A stretch of 64,000 nucleotides of DNA, from assembly GCF_007970805.1 (NCBI RefSeq), contig NZ_CP042433.1, forward strand, positions 2,542,001-2,606,000. Reading direction: 5' to 3'. Of this stretch, positions 55,343 to 64,000 are shown in pieces. Position 1 is the first letter of the stretch. Each line of letters begins with the position of its first letter. Source of the DNA: Flavisolibacter ginsenosidimutans. Lineage in GTDB: Bacteria > Bacteroidota > Bacteroidia > Chitinophagales > Chitinophagaceae. Under the pieces are notes generated by a model. That model had not been told where the DNA came from. It ran no database searches and saw only the letters and a program-made list of their open reading frames with translations. The translations under genes were made by a program, and so were the position numbers.

Positions 55343-58300
55343 TTATTTGAGAAATTTGATACTAAAATTTTTACTTCTGGTTATAACAGTGGCTATGTAT
55401 AAACCCCTTGCTGATAGGGATACGGGCACATCTACTAAGTTCTGTCCTTTCTCAAGATACAGTTTCACACTGCCCAGTTTATGGCCACCGATATCGGTTA
55501 CGCTTATTTCAGCGTTCCCCGATTCTGCAACATTAACCACCGCATGAATCACAGAATTATCTGCAGCCTGAATTTTCAGGCTGTTTTTCTGATCAACAAC
55601 AGACAATCTTTGTATTTCAGAAATAATGCGGCGCGAGGTTAAAGACGCCTGTTGATAACTGTAAATGGAATCATCTTGAAATTGCCGGAAATTTTCTACG
55701 AGTTTCACGGTGTTGACTAAGTAACTATTGCCAAACATTTCAAAACCACCGCTATATCCCAATGCCGAAGTGGTCAGTACCAAAAGGCCGTTGCCGATCC
55801 GATAGCTTAGTAAATAAGGCTGATCCGCACCGGATATTCTATCCATTTTTGCAAGACTTTTCCACCCAGTGGTAGGAATGTAAACTGTTTGAGGCGTTAT
55901 TCCAGTCCTTACAACTTCGGTCAGGTCATTGGGAGACGTTAACCAGCCTCCGCTAGCATAAGCGGTCGTTTTCCGCGAAGCATTGTCATCGGCGCCCCAA
56001 GACAGAGAAGGTAGACCCGAGAACAAGGTATTTACAGGAATGTTGTTTCCAAAAAAAATAACAACCCGGCCCTTGCTAATAAAATCGGTTATCTGGTGTT
56101 GAAAAAAGCTACTTGACAAGAGAAAACCGCTGCTGGGATATTTTATGAGAAGAATCGCCGCGTCTTCATTTAATTTTTCACCAAGAGCTGTTTCTCCGGA
56201 AATACCGGAGGTAACCTGCCAGTTTCTTTTCTGGAATTCTACAGAGATAGGAAACCTATTTGAATCGCCTTGATCATACAGAATAATCCTGTCCGTTAAC
56301 GGATTGACAATCTCGTTTACCAGCATAACATCCGCATAACTGTTCTGACGGTAAAATGCTGCATCAGGCCAACCCGAATCAGCGCTATCGGCCCGGTTCC
56401 GTTTGATCATCATTCTAAACTGCGTACTGTCCGCAGCAGTTATACCTAACGAGCTGAAAGGTATAGTTATATCCACTGTCCATATTTTGTTGGTTGTGCT
56501 TGCTGAAGTCTTGGCTGTCCAACCAGCTGAAGGGGTCCATGATTTTGCAAAAAGAGTTCCTCCCATGGTATAAGCATCATACTTATAAGGAGTAGAGACT
56601 TTTGAGTTCACAGCAAAGCGGTAGTACTCTGGATTGGCGCCATCTTTTTGTATGAGCAGTTCTATGCAATCATCCAGAGGTATTTGCGTATCATCGTTAG
56701 CCGCGGCATTCTGAACGCGGTTGGCAACATTATTATCATGACATACGATATGCAGGGCAAGGCTTGTAGATGTCCAGGCCATTTTCACATCTGTCTGTTC
56801 GCTAACAGGCTGGCCAAAGTTGTCTTCAAAAACCGGAAGCGGCACAATAGTATCCCAAATGGAACTGCTAATCTGACTGGTTTTGATGACTTTTGTTTTA
56901 TACCGATAGGCTCTTTCTGTTTTATAGTTGTAAATGGTTTGCCAGTTCTTAAACATTTTGCTTTCCAGATCAATCTGACTATTTACTTTTTCAGCCAAAG
57001 CGGAATCCGTTATATACTGCTCCACATTGGTACGGGCAATAGTGAAGTAATTATTCAGTTTGGCGTTTTTGGATATGGACAAAAATTTATCTGCTTCGGA
57101 AGCAGGAGCATTGTTATATTTTTTTATATCGCCCGTAGCATTTCGCCACGCCGTATCAATCGTTTTATAATAATCCCGCATAGGATTTTGAACCGCGCCG
57201 TAAATGGTAGCATACCAATCATTAACAATACTGTCGGCAGAAACATTGCTCCACATCGCTTTTGCTGCAGCATACAGATTCATCCGGTTGGTATTCCAAC
57301 GGGTATTCTCAGGAGCAGCAGAGGCAGGAATGCTATAGGGGGGAATTTCAGAGAGGTACCCGGTCAAACCATTGCTGTTGATCCACTGCATCTGTTCTGT
57401 TTCCCAGTTCACCAACGGCACGAACATAGGATCAGTAAACATGATGTATTCATATCCTCTTATTCCCATTTTGACATTTCTCGTGCGCCAACCGTTGATT
57501 TCCGAAAGTGCAGTGGTATCAGTAGCATCAGCGGAAGACATAAAAGAATGACGGTAGCAGGCATTCTCCAATGTATAGCCTACAAATTCGAAAGGTGCGG
57601 CAGTGGTTTGCGGCGAAGGCCGGTACCCTTGGTATGCATAGGTCCAGTACCGTTTGTTTGGATGCGTTTGCTCCACCTTTGCAATAACGATCTTGGAAAA
57701 ATTCTGCCAGCGCGTGCTTACATCGCCTCCAAGGCTGGTACAAAGACCATCTTTGCAATAGGCCTGGTTATCGGCCGGATAAAAATGCACGATATCTACC
57801 AACGGATTTTCATCCCACCATTGTGCAATCATTTCAGCTACCGCATTCTGCACACCTGTATTTCCCCAGCACAGTTGCGAAGTAGCACTGATAGGGCGGG
57901 TTCCGTCTGGTTGTAGAGCTGCCCAGGTTGGATGAGCCTTCAATGTGTCGGTATCCAACACAATATTATGTCCGCCTATCCGTGCCAAAAAACCTTTCTG
58001 CTTACGTCTTTCCATCGTAACGGTATCAGTATCGCCTATATTAAATCCAGCAACATTCATTTTGTTTCTTGCCATCCAAGTGTCTGTTTCCGGGTATGAA
58101 CCGTTGGCAGCATCTACAATAGCCAAAGAACGGTTGACAAGCAGTGGCGTTTGAGATATGCTGAGTGTATTAATGGTAATAGCTGACCGGGATGGAATAA
58201 ACTCACCTGAATTTCCCGGCCAGAGCCATCTGACATTTAAATAATCCTCAAGGAAAGTGTAGACAGCATATAAGGCTGCCCGTGGCGTTTTCCCTGCAAG

Positions 58301-58663
58301 GAAAAGATTATTTCCGCTTCTTAAAACGGAAATATGCTCATCGTTGACGTTTGATCCCGATAGTTGCAATGCGGTGCTGTTGGCAGCAACCAATTGGTTG
58401 GCAGCAGGCGTACCGATTACAATCTGTGGACCCGTTCCGGCTGTTCTCACAATGGAAAGAGTCTTGCCCGTCATTTTCGCAATCACATACCGCAGTTCCT
58501 GGGCGGCATAAATTTCAGTGGAATTAAGGTCAACACTGCTACTTACGTAAATAGTTGCCTGCTGCGTTGAGTTTACAATTATGAGATCCGTTGCCTGGCA
58601 AGCAAGGCTAAGAACTGTGACAATTCCCATTATTACAGCTTTAGGATAAATGTGCTTCGTCAT
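55343..58663 (-). CDS. DUF4838/CBM9-like protein with T9SS sorting domain
   Basis: A 1106-residue paralogue of the 50644-55242 product, lacking the HYR and Cys-rich parts. Signal peptide (1-24), then the same alpha-glucuronidase-N-like domain (RAALYAVYTFLEDYLNVRWLWPGNSGEFIP), DUF4838 region (DIVHFYPADNQAYCKDG; RGYEYIMFTDPMFVPLVNWETEQM), CBM9-like domain (IWDTIVPLPVFEDNF to FRMMIKRNRADSADSGWPDA), GATase-like domain (GNGLLVLTTSALGYSGG), and a C-terminal sorting domain of ~80 residues ending SIKFLK. It is exported by the type IX system. It stands first after the palindrome at 58882-58907 and a decayed third copy. Confidence 0.88.
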   Translation of the reverse strand: MTKHIYPKAVIMGIVTVLSLACQATDLIIVNSTQQATIYVSSSVDLNSTEIYAAQELRYVIAKMTGKTLSIVRTAGTGPQIVIGTPAANQLVAANSTALQLSGSNVNDEHISVLRSGNNLFLAGKTPRAALYAVYTFLEDYLNVRWLWPGNSGEFIPSRSAITINTLSISQTPLLVNRSLAIVDAANGSYPETDTWMARNKMNVAGFNIGDTDTVTMERRKQKGFLARIGGHNIVLDTDTLKAHPTWAALQPDGTRPISATSQLCWGNTGVQNAVAEMIAQWWDENPLVDIVHFYPADNQAYCKDGLCTSLGGDVSTRWQNFSKIVIAKVEQTHPNKRYWTYAYQGYRPSPQTTAAPFEFVGYTLENACYRHSFMSSADATDTTALSEINGWRTRNVKMGIRGYEYIMFTDPMFVPLVNWETEQMQWINSNGLTGYLSEIPPYSIPASAAPENTRWNTNRMNLYAAAKAMWSNVSADSIVNDWYATIYGAVQNPMRDYYKTIDTAWRNATGDIKKYNNAPASEADKFLSISKNAKLNNYFTIARTNVEQYITDSALAEKVNSQIDLESKMFKNWQTIYNYKTERAYRYKTKVIKTSQISSSIWDTIVPLPVFEDNFGQPVSEQTDVKMAWTSTSLALHIVCHDNNVANRVQNAAANDDTQIPLDDCIELLIQKDGANPEYYRFAVNSKVSTPYKYDAYTMGGTLFAKSWTPSAGWTAKTSASTTNKIWTVDITIPFSSLGITAADSTQFRMMIKRNRADSADSGWPDAAFYRQNSYADVMLVNEIVNPLTDRIILYDQGDSNRFPISVEFQKRNWQVTSGISGETALGEKLNEDAAILLIKYPSSGFLLSSSFFQHQITDFISKGRVVIFFGNNIPVNTLFSGLPSLSWGADDNASRKTTAYASGGWLTSPNDLTEVVRTGITPQTVYIPTTGWKSLAKMDRISGADQPYLLSYRIGNGLLVLTTSALGYSGGFEMFGNSYLVNTVKLVENFRQFQDDSIYSYQQASLTSRRIISEIQRLSVVDQKNSLKIQAADNSVIHAVVNVAESGNAEISVTDIGGHKLGSVKLYLEKGQNLVDVPVSLSARGLYIATVITRSKNFSIKFLK

Positions 58664-59022
58664 ATTGATTTGGTTTTGTTTTTACGATGGATGCGCTCCA
58701 CCGGGTAGTTAACAGATAATTCCAGACTCAGAATACTCTATTTTTTTATACACTTCCAACATCATAGTTTACGGCAGGGACCATTGCACATTATCAAAGT
58801 TTTCTCCGTTCAAAATTTCAGTTATCTCCTGTGTTCCCTTGTCCACCAAGTGGTTTTAAACAAAAGAGTTAAATTTATTTTTACGTTATAAAATGAAATT
58901 TTATAATGACAACAAATGCTTATAAATAAATTTTGCTGCTTTTTTACCGAACCGATATGGGTAAGAAATAAGTGTAGAAAATTTAAAGGAAGAGCTACTT
59001 TAAACAAAGGCCTTCCTGTACG
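58664..59022. other. Intergenic control region before the DUF4838 genes
   Basis: Contains the AT-rich palindrome (58882-58907, listed separately). TAAGCATTTG (minus strand, 58922-58913) is next to it, in the place of the -7 box at the PUL 2 site, but does not fit the consensus. No coding frame was recognised. Confidence 0.4.
58882..58907. promoter_or_regulatory. AT-rich palindrome upstream of DUF4838 genes, shared with site 43897-43922
   Basis: Arms TTATAAAAT (58886-58894) and ATTTTATAA (58898-58906) flank a 3-bp centre. The 26-bp window matches the PUL 2 susC site at 21 positions. It lies about 220 bp upstream of the 58663 start codon. Confidence 0.6.
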
Positions 59023-59055
59023 CAGTGCTTCTACAGCAGTGCTTCTACAGCAGTG
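59023..59055. repeat. 14-bp tandem duplication
   Basis: CAGTGCTTCTACAG is present twice head to tail (59023-59036, 59037-59050), followed by a partial third copy CAGTG. It lies within the decayed DUF4838 copy. Confidence 0.8.
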
Positions 59056-59200
59056 TTTTCAACTGAAGTGACACCCCTTTCCACAATAATCGCTGTTTAC
59101 GATGCAACAGACGCTAGAATCAAATCATCGGCTTTACAAAAAGAATGTGCGCAGGGCAAGAGCAAAAGAACAAGCGTATTTTTTTAAACAACAGTTTCAT
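59023..59200 (-). pseudogene. Decayed 5' end of a third DUF4838 gene
   Basis: Starting at an ATG 2 bp after the susD stop codon, the minus strand reads a signal-peptide-like start and then, in another frame, FCKADDLILASVAS, stop, TAIIVERG. This matches FCKADDLILASATSQATIIV at the N-terminus of the 50644-55242 protein, at both DNA and protein level. A frameshift (probably at the run of seven A), in-frame stops and a 14-bp duplication show decay. Homology fades beyond about 59023. It indicates that a third family member once followed susD directly. Confidence 0.75.
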
Positions 59201-59201
59201 G

Positions 59202-61187
59202 TTACTTCCAAAGTGGGTTTTGTTGCAAAGCGCTGTTTAAGGATAATTCCAGAGTTGGAATAGGAAAAAGTTTGTCTTTCTCAGACACGTTCGTGTATTC
59301 TCTGACGGCGTACTTTAATGAAGCGGGCAAGTTGGCGTTCATGTCTGCCTCAATCATTTTCATTTGCGGAATAAAAATGCCCCAGCGGATTAAATCAAAT
59401 TTTCTGATTCCTTCAAAACAAAGCTCTCTAGCCCTCTCGTCGCGAATGGCCGTCCGGAAAGCGGCTTGGCTAAGACCGTTAAGGTCAACCGTTGCCGTTG
59501 CAATAGAAGCCGTGCCCGTAGCCTTGGCGCCGGCATAGGTAAATCCTATACCCGTTAGATTTGGATCGGAGGTTCCGCTTGTTTGCGTAGGGGCCGTGGT
59601 GGTGGAGCTGCCGGTGGTAGCAACGGTGTAAAGGTTGTTGCCGTTGAAAACCTGTGTGCCTGCCGGATAGGATGTATTGGGTTGCCACGGCGTTCCTACG
59701 GTTACCGTGGGTATGCTTGTATAACCAAGACCGGGATTTGAGATGGCGATTGCTGTAACTTTTCCCGTCGTTGTCGAAACCGAAGCCGTTGCGCTTGCGC
59801 CAGTGCCGCCACCGCCCGAAAGCGTTACAGGAATCGTGGCAACTGTTTTCAAATAACCCGTGTTTCCGGTTGCCGAAAGTGTTATGTCCTTTACGACAGA
59901 AACCGAAACAGCAGGTGTGGTAACAGACAAGCCAAAGCCGCGTCTTCTCACCATGTTCAGCGCATCAAATGAACGTGCCGTAGGGCCGTTGATTTCGTTG
60001 TCGGCTTCGGCAAACATCAACAACACATCCGAGTAACGAATGATCGGATAATTTGTCGGACTGAATTCTGTGTTTCTTGGCAACACGGTTTCGTATTCTC
60101 TGCGCCATTTGCCTTCGTTTCTGCTATATGCATCTGTGGGCACTACCAACACTTTTGTGGTACCCGAATTACCCAAAAAATTATAGGGAGAAATAGCCCA
60201 GTCTCGTCTCAGATCCCCGGCAGAATATAATTTGTACAAATAGCCGGTTGCACCTTGGTATCCATACGAATAACCAATGTCCTTATCGGTGTTTCTAACG
60301 CCCATGTAGATGCTCCATCTTCCGCCCGCCTGTAGCGCACCAATATTGTTTCCGTAGAAATCAATTTCCCACAACACTTCTTTGTAAGCGTTGTCAAACT
60401 GGTCAGCATTTTCGTTAATGAAAATCTGTTTGTAATCAGGATTCAGCGAATGAACGTGTGATTGAATTACGCTGTCGGCCCAGGCACGTGCGTCAGTGTA
60501 TTTTGCAACGTCCAGCAAAGGTTCGCCGGCCATTTTAAGGCAAACCCTGGCAAGCATTGCTTCTACGGCTGTTTTCGAAACGTGTACCGGCGTACCGTTG
60601 GTTGTGTAATCGTTCACTAGGTCCTTTGCTGTCTTCATGTCATTGTACACTTGGTTGTAAATATCTTTTGCGGGTGTTGCCGGGTTGTTCACCTGCCTGC
60701 CATCAACGGTCGGTGTTAGTAGCAAAGGCACATCACCCCACTGCGTTACCAACAGGTAATACATGTAGGCTCTTAAAAACAGCGCTTCGCCTTTAATGGC
60801 ATTGCGGCGCTGTTCATCCATTGCCGGCTTGTTGATGTTGGCCAAAAGATAATTTGCGCGGTCAATGCCTTTGTACAAATCGTTCCACGTGTTGCTTGTC
60901 CGGGGTTCAGCCGGTGTAATGTTGTAGTACAAGGGATGCGGGGAGGTGGTGCTTAGCTTGTAATAACTCTCATCTGTTGTTCCTACCAGATAAAAATTTT
61001 GTTGCAGGCCATAGGTCGCTACCGTAGTCAATGAACTGTACACTCCGGCCAGCGCTTCGTTAAGCTGTTGTTCTGTATTGTAGTATTGTTCGGGCACAAT
61101 AAAATCCGTTGGCTTCGTGTCCAAAAATTTTTTGCAGGACGTTATTATACCGGATAGTATTAGTAGGAATAGAGCAATCTTTTTCAT
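59202..61187 (-). CDS. SusD/RagB family lipoprotein with a ~147-residue inserted module (PUL 3)
   Basis: A 661-residue lipoprotein (lipobox [10 protein letters not shown]). SusD signatures are intact: [57 protein letters not shown], then [23 protein letters not shown] and [12 protein letters not shown]. Between the last two blocks, residues ~421-567 are an insertion not needed by the SusD fold: a Gly/Ala/Thr/Ser-rich beta-repeat ([35 protein letters not shown]) and a small module like those of phage tail and carbohydrate-binding proteins ([20 protein letters not shown]). It pairs with the SusC encoded upstream and captures glycan; the insertion may add an extra binding surface. Confidence 0.92.
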   Translation of the reverse strand: MKKIALFLLILSGIITSCKKFLDTKPTDFIVPEQYYNTEQQLNEALAGVYSSLTTVATYGLQQNFYLVGTTDESYYKLSTTSPHPLYYNITPAEPRTSNTWNDLYKGIDRANYLLANINKPAMDEQRRNAIKGEALFLRAYMYYLLVTQWGDVPLLLTPTVDGRQVNNPATPAKDIYNQVYNDMKTAKDLVNDYTTNGTPVHVSKTAVEAMLARVCLKMAGEPLLDVAKYTDARAWADSVIQSHVHSLNPDYKQIFINENADQFDNAYKEVLWEIDFYGNNIGALQAGGRWSIYMGVRNTDKDIGYSYGYQGATGYLYKLYSAGDLRRDWAISPYNFLGNSGTTKVLVVPTDAYSRNEGKWRREYETVLPRNTEFSPTNYPIIRYSDVLLMFAEADNEINGPTARSFDALNMVRRRGFGLSVTTPAVSVSVVKDITLSATGNTGYLKTVATIPVTLSGGGGTGASATASVSTTTGKVTAIAISNPGLGYTSIPTVTVGTPWQPNTSYPAGTQVFNGNNLYTVATTGSSTTTAPTQTSGTSDPNLTGIGFTYAGAKATGTASIATATVDLNGLSQAAFRTAIRDERARELCFEGIRKFDLIRWGIFIPQMKMIEADMNANLPASLKYAVREYTNVSEKDKLFPIPTLELSLNSALQQNPLWK

Positions 61188-61196
61188 GACAAGGTT

Positions 61197-64000
61197 TTAA
61201 AATGAAGCGTTCAAACCAAAGGTTACCGTTCTTGCATAGGGATAAACAGAGAAATCAAATGCGGGCCGAAGTGCGTCGTTGCCAAACTTGTTCACTTCCG
61301 GATCAAAGCCCTGGTACTTTGTAAACGTGAGCAGGTTTTGCGCGGACACGTAAACGCGAAGGTTACTGACGCTTATTTTGGAAATAAGTTTCGGCGAGAA
61401 ATTATATCCTAACGACACAGTTTTTAATTTCAGGTAAGAGCCGTCTTCTATCACCCGTGTTGAATACGCATAATCCACCGGGCCTGAGCCACCGGTGCGG
61501 AAATACGTGTTGTTCTGATTGTCCGGCGTCCAGCGGTTAATGTAGGTAGCGTACATGTTCTGGTTGGTTTGGCCGCCGCCCTCAAATTTTATGCGGTTGA
61601 TATTGATGACGTCATTGCCAACAGAGAAGTTGAAGAAGATGTTTAAGTCAAAATTTTTGTAGCTGAAATTATTCGAAAAACCTCCTGTGAAATCGGGATT
61701 GGGATCGCCAATAATTGTTCTGTCGTACGCATCCACCACGCCATCGGGAACGCCTTGCGGACCACTGATGTCTTTGAATTTAATGTCACCGGGTTTTATA
61801 CTGGTCCTTGTGCCGTATGAGGGTACGTCCGTTTTCAACACATAGGTTCCGGAAGTGTTTTGGTCAAAGTCGGCGTACTGATAATTTCCGTCCCACAAAT
61901 AACCCCAAAACCGCGCAATGGGATGACCGATTTCGGCAATGTACAACGGCACGTTTGTCGTGTAAGTATCCCAACTTGCTGTGGTCAATCGCTGTGTTTC
62001 GTTATCGGAAAGCGCCAGGACTTTGTTTCTGTTAAAACCGATATTAAAATTCGTATTCCAGTTAAATTGTCCTTTGACATTAACCGTGTTCAAGGTCAAT
62101 TCAAGACCTTGGTTTTGAACTTTTCCGATGTTTTTTAACGCCGTACTAAAACCGATAGAGCCCGGCACGGCCGCATCCAAAAGAAGGTTGGAAGTTATTT
62201 TTCTATAAGCATCCACCTCCAGCGAAATTCGTTGATTGAACAAGCCAATATCCAACCCAACGTCGGTTTGATTCGTTGTTTCCCATTTGAGGTTTGGATT
62301 GCCCAATGCGGTTAAAATGGACGCATTCATCGGCTGGTTGTTGTAACTGTACCCAAGGCTTGAGGGAAGGTTAATGCGGGACAAATAAGCAAAGTCTGAC
62401 ACGCGGTTGTTGCCGGTAGAACCGTAGCTTACCCGCAGCTTTGCGTTGGAAAGAAACCGCAAGCCTTTCATAAATTTCTCATCGCTGATTCTCCACGCCA
62501 CCGCGCCGGAAGGGAAATAACTCCATCTGTTTTCAGGAGCAAATTTGGAGGAGCCATCGGCTCTGAATGATGCTGTAAAAAGATATTTTGAACGAAAAGA
62601 ATAATTCACTCTTCCAAGGAATGAGGCCAATGAAAAGGCGGAAGAAGTTGAGGTAATGGAAACGGGTTGTCCTTCGTCCATACCCGATATGCCTAAATCT
62701 TCGTTCGGGATGTGATTGGCCGCCGCGCCAAACGAAGACACTTTTGTTCCGGACGTTGTAAAGCCAACCAATGCGTCCAGCTGGTTTAAGGCTCCCATCT
62801 TTTTTGAAAAGGTTAGCGTATTCTCGTTCACCCAGCTTGTTAGTTGGCTGTTGACTTCAGAACCACTCACGCCGTTGTCTTTACCGGATTTGGTTAAAGG
62901 ACTTCCGCGAGGTGTTTGCGAATTGTCAAAAGCATCGGTCTTGACTTTGTTTTTTGTCAGGGCACCTGTAACCCTTAATTTAAAATACTTCGCAAACGAG
63001 TATTCGGCATAGGCGTCTGAGATTAGCACGTCGGAGAATTTTTCCCGCAATTCATTCCTTGCCGTTTTGATGGGATTGAAACCGTTCAGCGTGAGAAAAT
63101 CTGCGTCGTCAGATTCAACATCGGTCGGATCATTGATTCTTCCCGATACGGGCCGGAAAGCCCATACGCTGTAAAGTAAATTACCGTAATAAAATCCGTT
63201 GCCACCCAAAGCCGGACTTGTACCAAACTGGTGGAGGTAACTATAATTTACATTGATGCCGGCGTTGAGGTTGGCGTTAACCCGTTGATCTAACCGTACG
63301 CGGCCTTGGTATCTATCATAGCCCGAGTTAGTAAGGATGCCTTCCTGGTTTAAGATTGAGCCCGAAACGCTGTATTTGGTATCTTTTGTGCCACCGCTAA
63401 GGGAAAGAAAATGACTGCGGAAAGGACTGGTGCGAAAAAGAGAATCCTGCAAGTCTATTCCTTTTACGTTCCGGAAATCACCCAGCGTGTTTCCATTAAT
63501 AAAATAAGTGTTGTTGGCGTTTGCCGAATCCCGTTCGCTTTGATATTTTACAAACTCGTAGGGATCCATCATGTCAATTTTCTTGTTGTTCTGCTGAAAT
63601 CCATAATAGCCGTTGTACGTAAGAACGGGCTTGCCTTCCTTTCCTTTTTTGGTGGTGATGAGAATGACGCCGTTGGCGCCTCTTGCACCGTAAATGGCCG
63701 TGGAAGATGCGTCTTTCAATACTTCGATGGATTCTATCTCCGCAGGATTGATAGCGTTGTTGTCGGGGTTTTCAATCGGAAATCCGTCAATGACGTAAAG
63801 GGGCGAATTGTCCTGCGTAAGCGAGTTGTTGCCACGCACAACGATGTTAATAGATGAACCGGGTTGTCCATCGGCTGCGGCAGCCGTAACACCTGCCAGA
63901 CGACCTGCTAACGCTTCCTCAAAAGACCTTACCGGCGCTTTTTGTAAGTCCGCCATTTTTACCGAACCCACCGCTCCGGTTAAATCCCGCTTCTTTTGAA
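61197..64000 (-). CDS. SusC/RagA family TonB-linked outer-membrane transporter (PUL 3; 5' end outside window)
   Basis: The frame is open to the right edge, so the signal peptide and regulatory-like domain are missing; the first residues seen are QKKRDLTGAVGSVK, the conserved segment after the TonB box. Plug features follow: APVRSFEEALAGRLAGVTA, DASSTAIYGARGANGVILITTKKGKEG. The beta-barrel ends in FGLNASF. Some 934 codons are within the window; about 100-150 residues are expected to lie outside. SusD follows 9 bp after the stop codon. Confidence 0.95.
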   Translation of the reverse strand, partial: QKKRDLTGAVGSVKMADLQKAPVRSFEEALAGRLAGVTAAAADGQPGSSINIVVRGNNSLTQDNSPLYVIDGFPIENPDNNAINPAEIESIEVLKDASSTAIYGARGANGVILITTKKGKEGKPVLTYNGYYGFQQNNKKIDMMDPYEFVKYQSERDSANANNTYFINGNTLGDFRNVKGIDLQDSLFRTSPFRSHFLSLSGGTKDTKYSVSGSILNQEGILTNSGYDRYQGRVRLDQRVNANLNAGINVNYSYLHQFGTSPALGGNGFYYGNLLYSVWAFRPVSGRINDPTDVESDDADFLTLNGFNPIKTARNELREKFSDVLISDAYAEYSFAKYFKLRVTGALTKNKVKTDAFDNSQTPRGSPLTKSGKDNGVSGSEVNSQLTSWVNENTLTFSKKMGALNQLDALVGFTTSGTKVSSFGAAANHIPNEDLGISGMDEGQPVSITSTSSAFSLASFLGRVNYSFRSKYLFTASFRADGSSKFAPENRWSYFPSGAVAWRISDEKFMKGLRFLSNAKLRVSYGSTGNNRVSDFAYLSRINLPSSLGYSYNNQPMNASILTALGNPNLKWETTNQTDVGLDIGLFNQRISLEVDAYRKITSNLLLDAAVPGSIGFSTALKNIGKVQNQGLELTLNTVNVKGQFNWNTNFNIGFNRNKVLALSDNETQRLTTASWDTYTTNVPLYIAEIGHPIARFWGYLWDGNYQYADFDQNTSGTYVLKTDVPSYGTRTSIKPGDIKFKDISGPQGVPDGVVDAYDRTIIGDPNPDFTGGFSNNFSYKNFDLNIFFNFSVGNDVININRIKFEGGGQTNQNMYATYINRWTPDNQNNTYFRTGGSGPVDYAYSTRVIEDGSYLKLKTVSLGYNFSPKLISKISVSNLRVYVSAQNLLTFTKYQGFDPEVNKFGNDALRPAFDFSVYPYARTVTFGLNASF

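Noticed and set aside
56648..57916. 422-codon plus-strand open frame
   Set aside because: It lies entirely antisense to the well-supported DUF4838 gene, has no recognisable domain and an atypical composition; it is a shadow frame.

Overview
The window is a dense carbohydrate-utilisation region of a Bacteroidota chromosome. The best match is the family Chitinophagaceae, judged from protein style. The evidence is three SusC/SusD-type outer-membrane glycan uptake systems, many periplasmic glycoside hydrolases and esterases with signal peptides or lipoboxes, type IX secretion sorting domains, and promoters of the Bacteroidota TTTG/TAnnTTTG kind. All genes but one (an integrase) lie on the minus strand, so transcription runs from high to low coordinates. 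No rRNA, tRNA, CRISPR array or complete insertion sequence was seen.

PUL 1 (1-20957): GH97 glycosidase, acetyl-xylan-esterase-like hydrolase, AraC-type regulator, SusC, SusD, a SusE/F-position lipoprotein, GH31, GH36 alpha-galactosidase, aldose 1-epimerase, then a separately promoted sugar-porter MFS gene and a DUF5107/TPR protein that runs off the left edge. Together these would bind, import and cleave an alpha-linked (probably galactose-containing) glycan and take the released sugars into the cell.

Boundary region (20958-26200): a Fic-family gene truncated before its catalytic motif, a divergent tyrosine recombinase, a conserved helical protein of unknown function, and an orphan IlvM-like ACT-domain gene. 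The ACT gene is preceded by a 34-codon leader peptide with nine consecutive Ile/Val codons and by segments that fold as a classical pause / antiterminator / terminator attenuator. This is the most striking signal in the window and is not covered by ordinary gene calling.

PUL 2 (26224-43875): SusC, SusD, GH10 xylanase, RraA-like protein, Asp/Glu racemase family protein, a tandem alpha/beta hydrolase, a sialate O-acetylesterase-like protein, an MFS transporter, a GH20 hexosaminidase, an SMP-30/gluconolactonase-like protein and a NagB/PIG-L fusion. From the tandem hydrolase to the SMP-30 gene the reading frames overlap or abut. The contents point to xylan-type plus amino-sugar (GlcNAc) substrates.

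PUL 3 (44404-64000): a SusC (5' end outside the window), a SusD with a roughly 147-residue foreign-looking insertion, a decayed third copy of a DUF4838 gene, two large DUF4838/CBM9-like T9SS-exported proteins, two paralogous right-handed beta-helix lipoproteins flanking a second tandem alpha/beta hydrolase, and a GH28-type protein; a pectin-like substrate is the likely target. An almost identical AT-rich palindrome lies upstream of the PUL 2 SusC gene and upstream of the PUL 3 DUF4838 genes, which suggests that the two clusters share a regulator.
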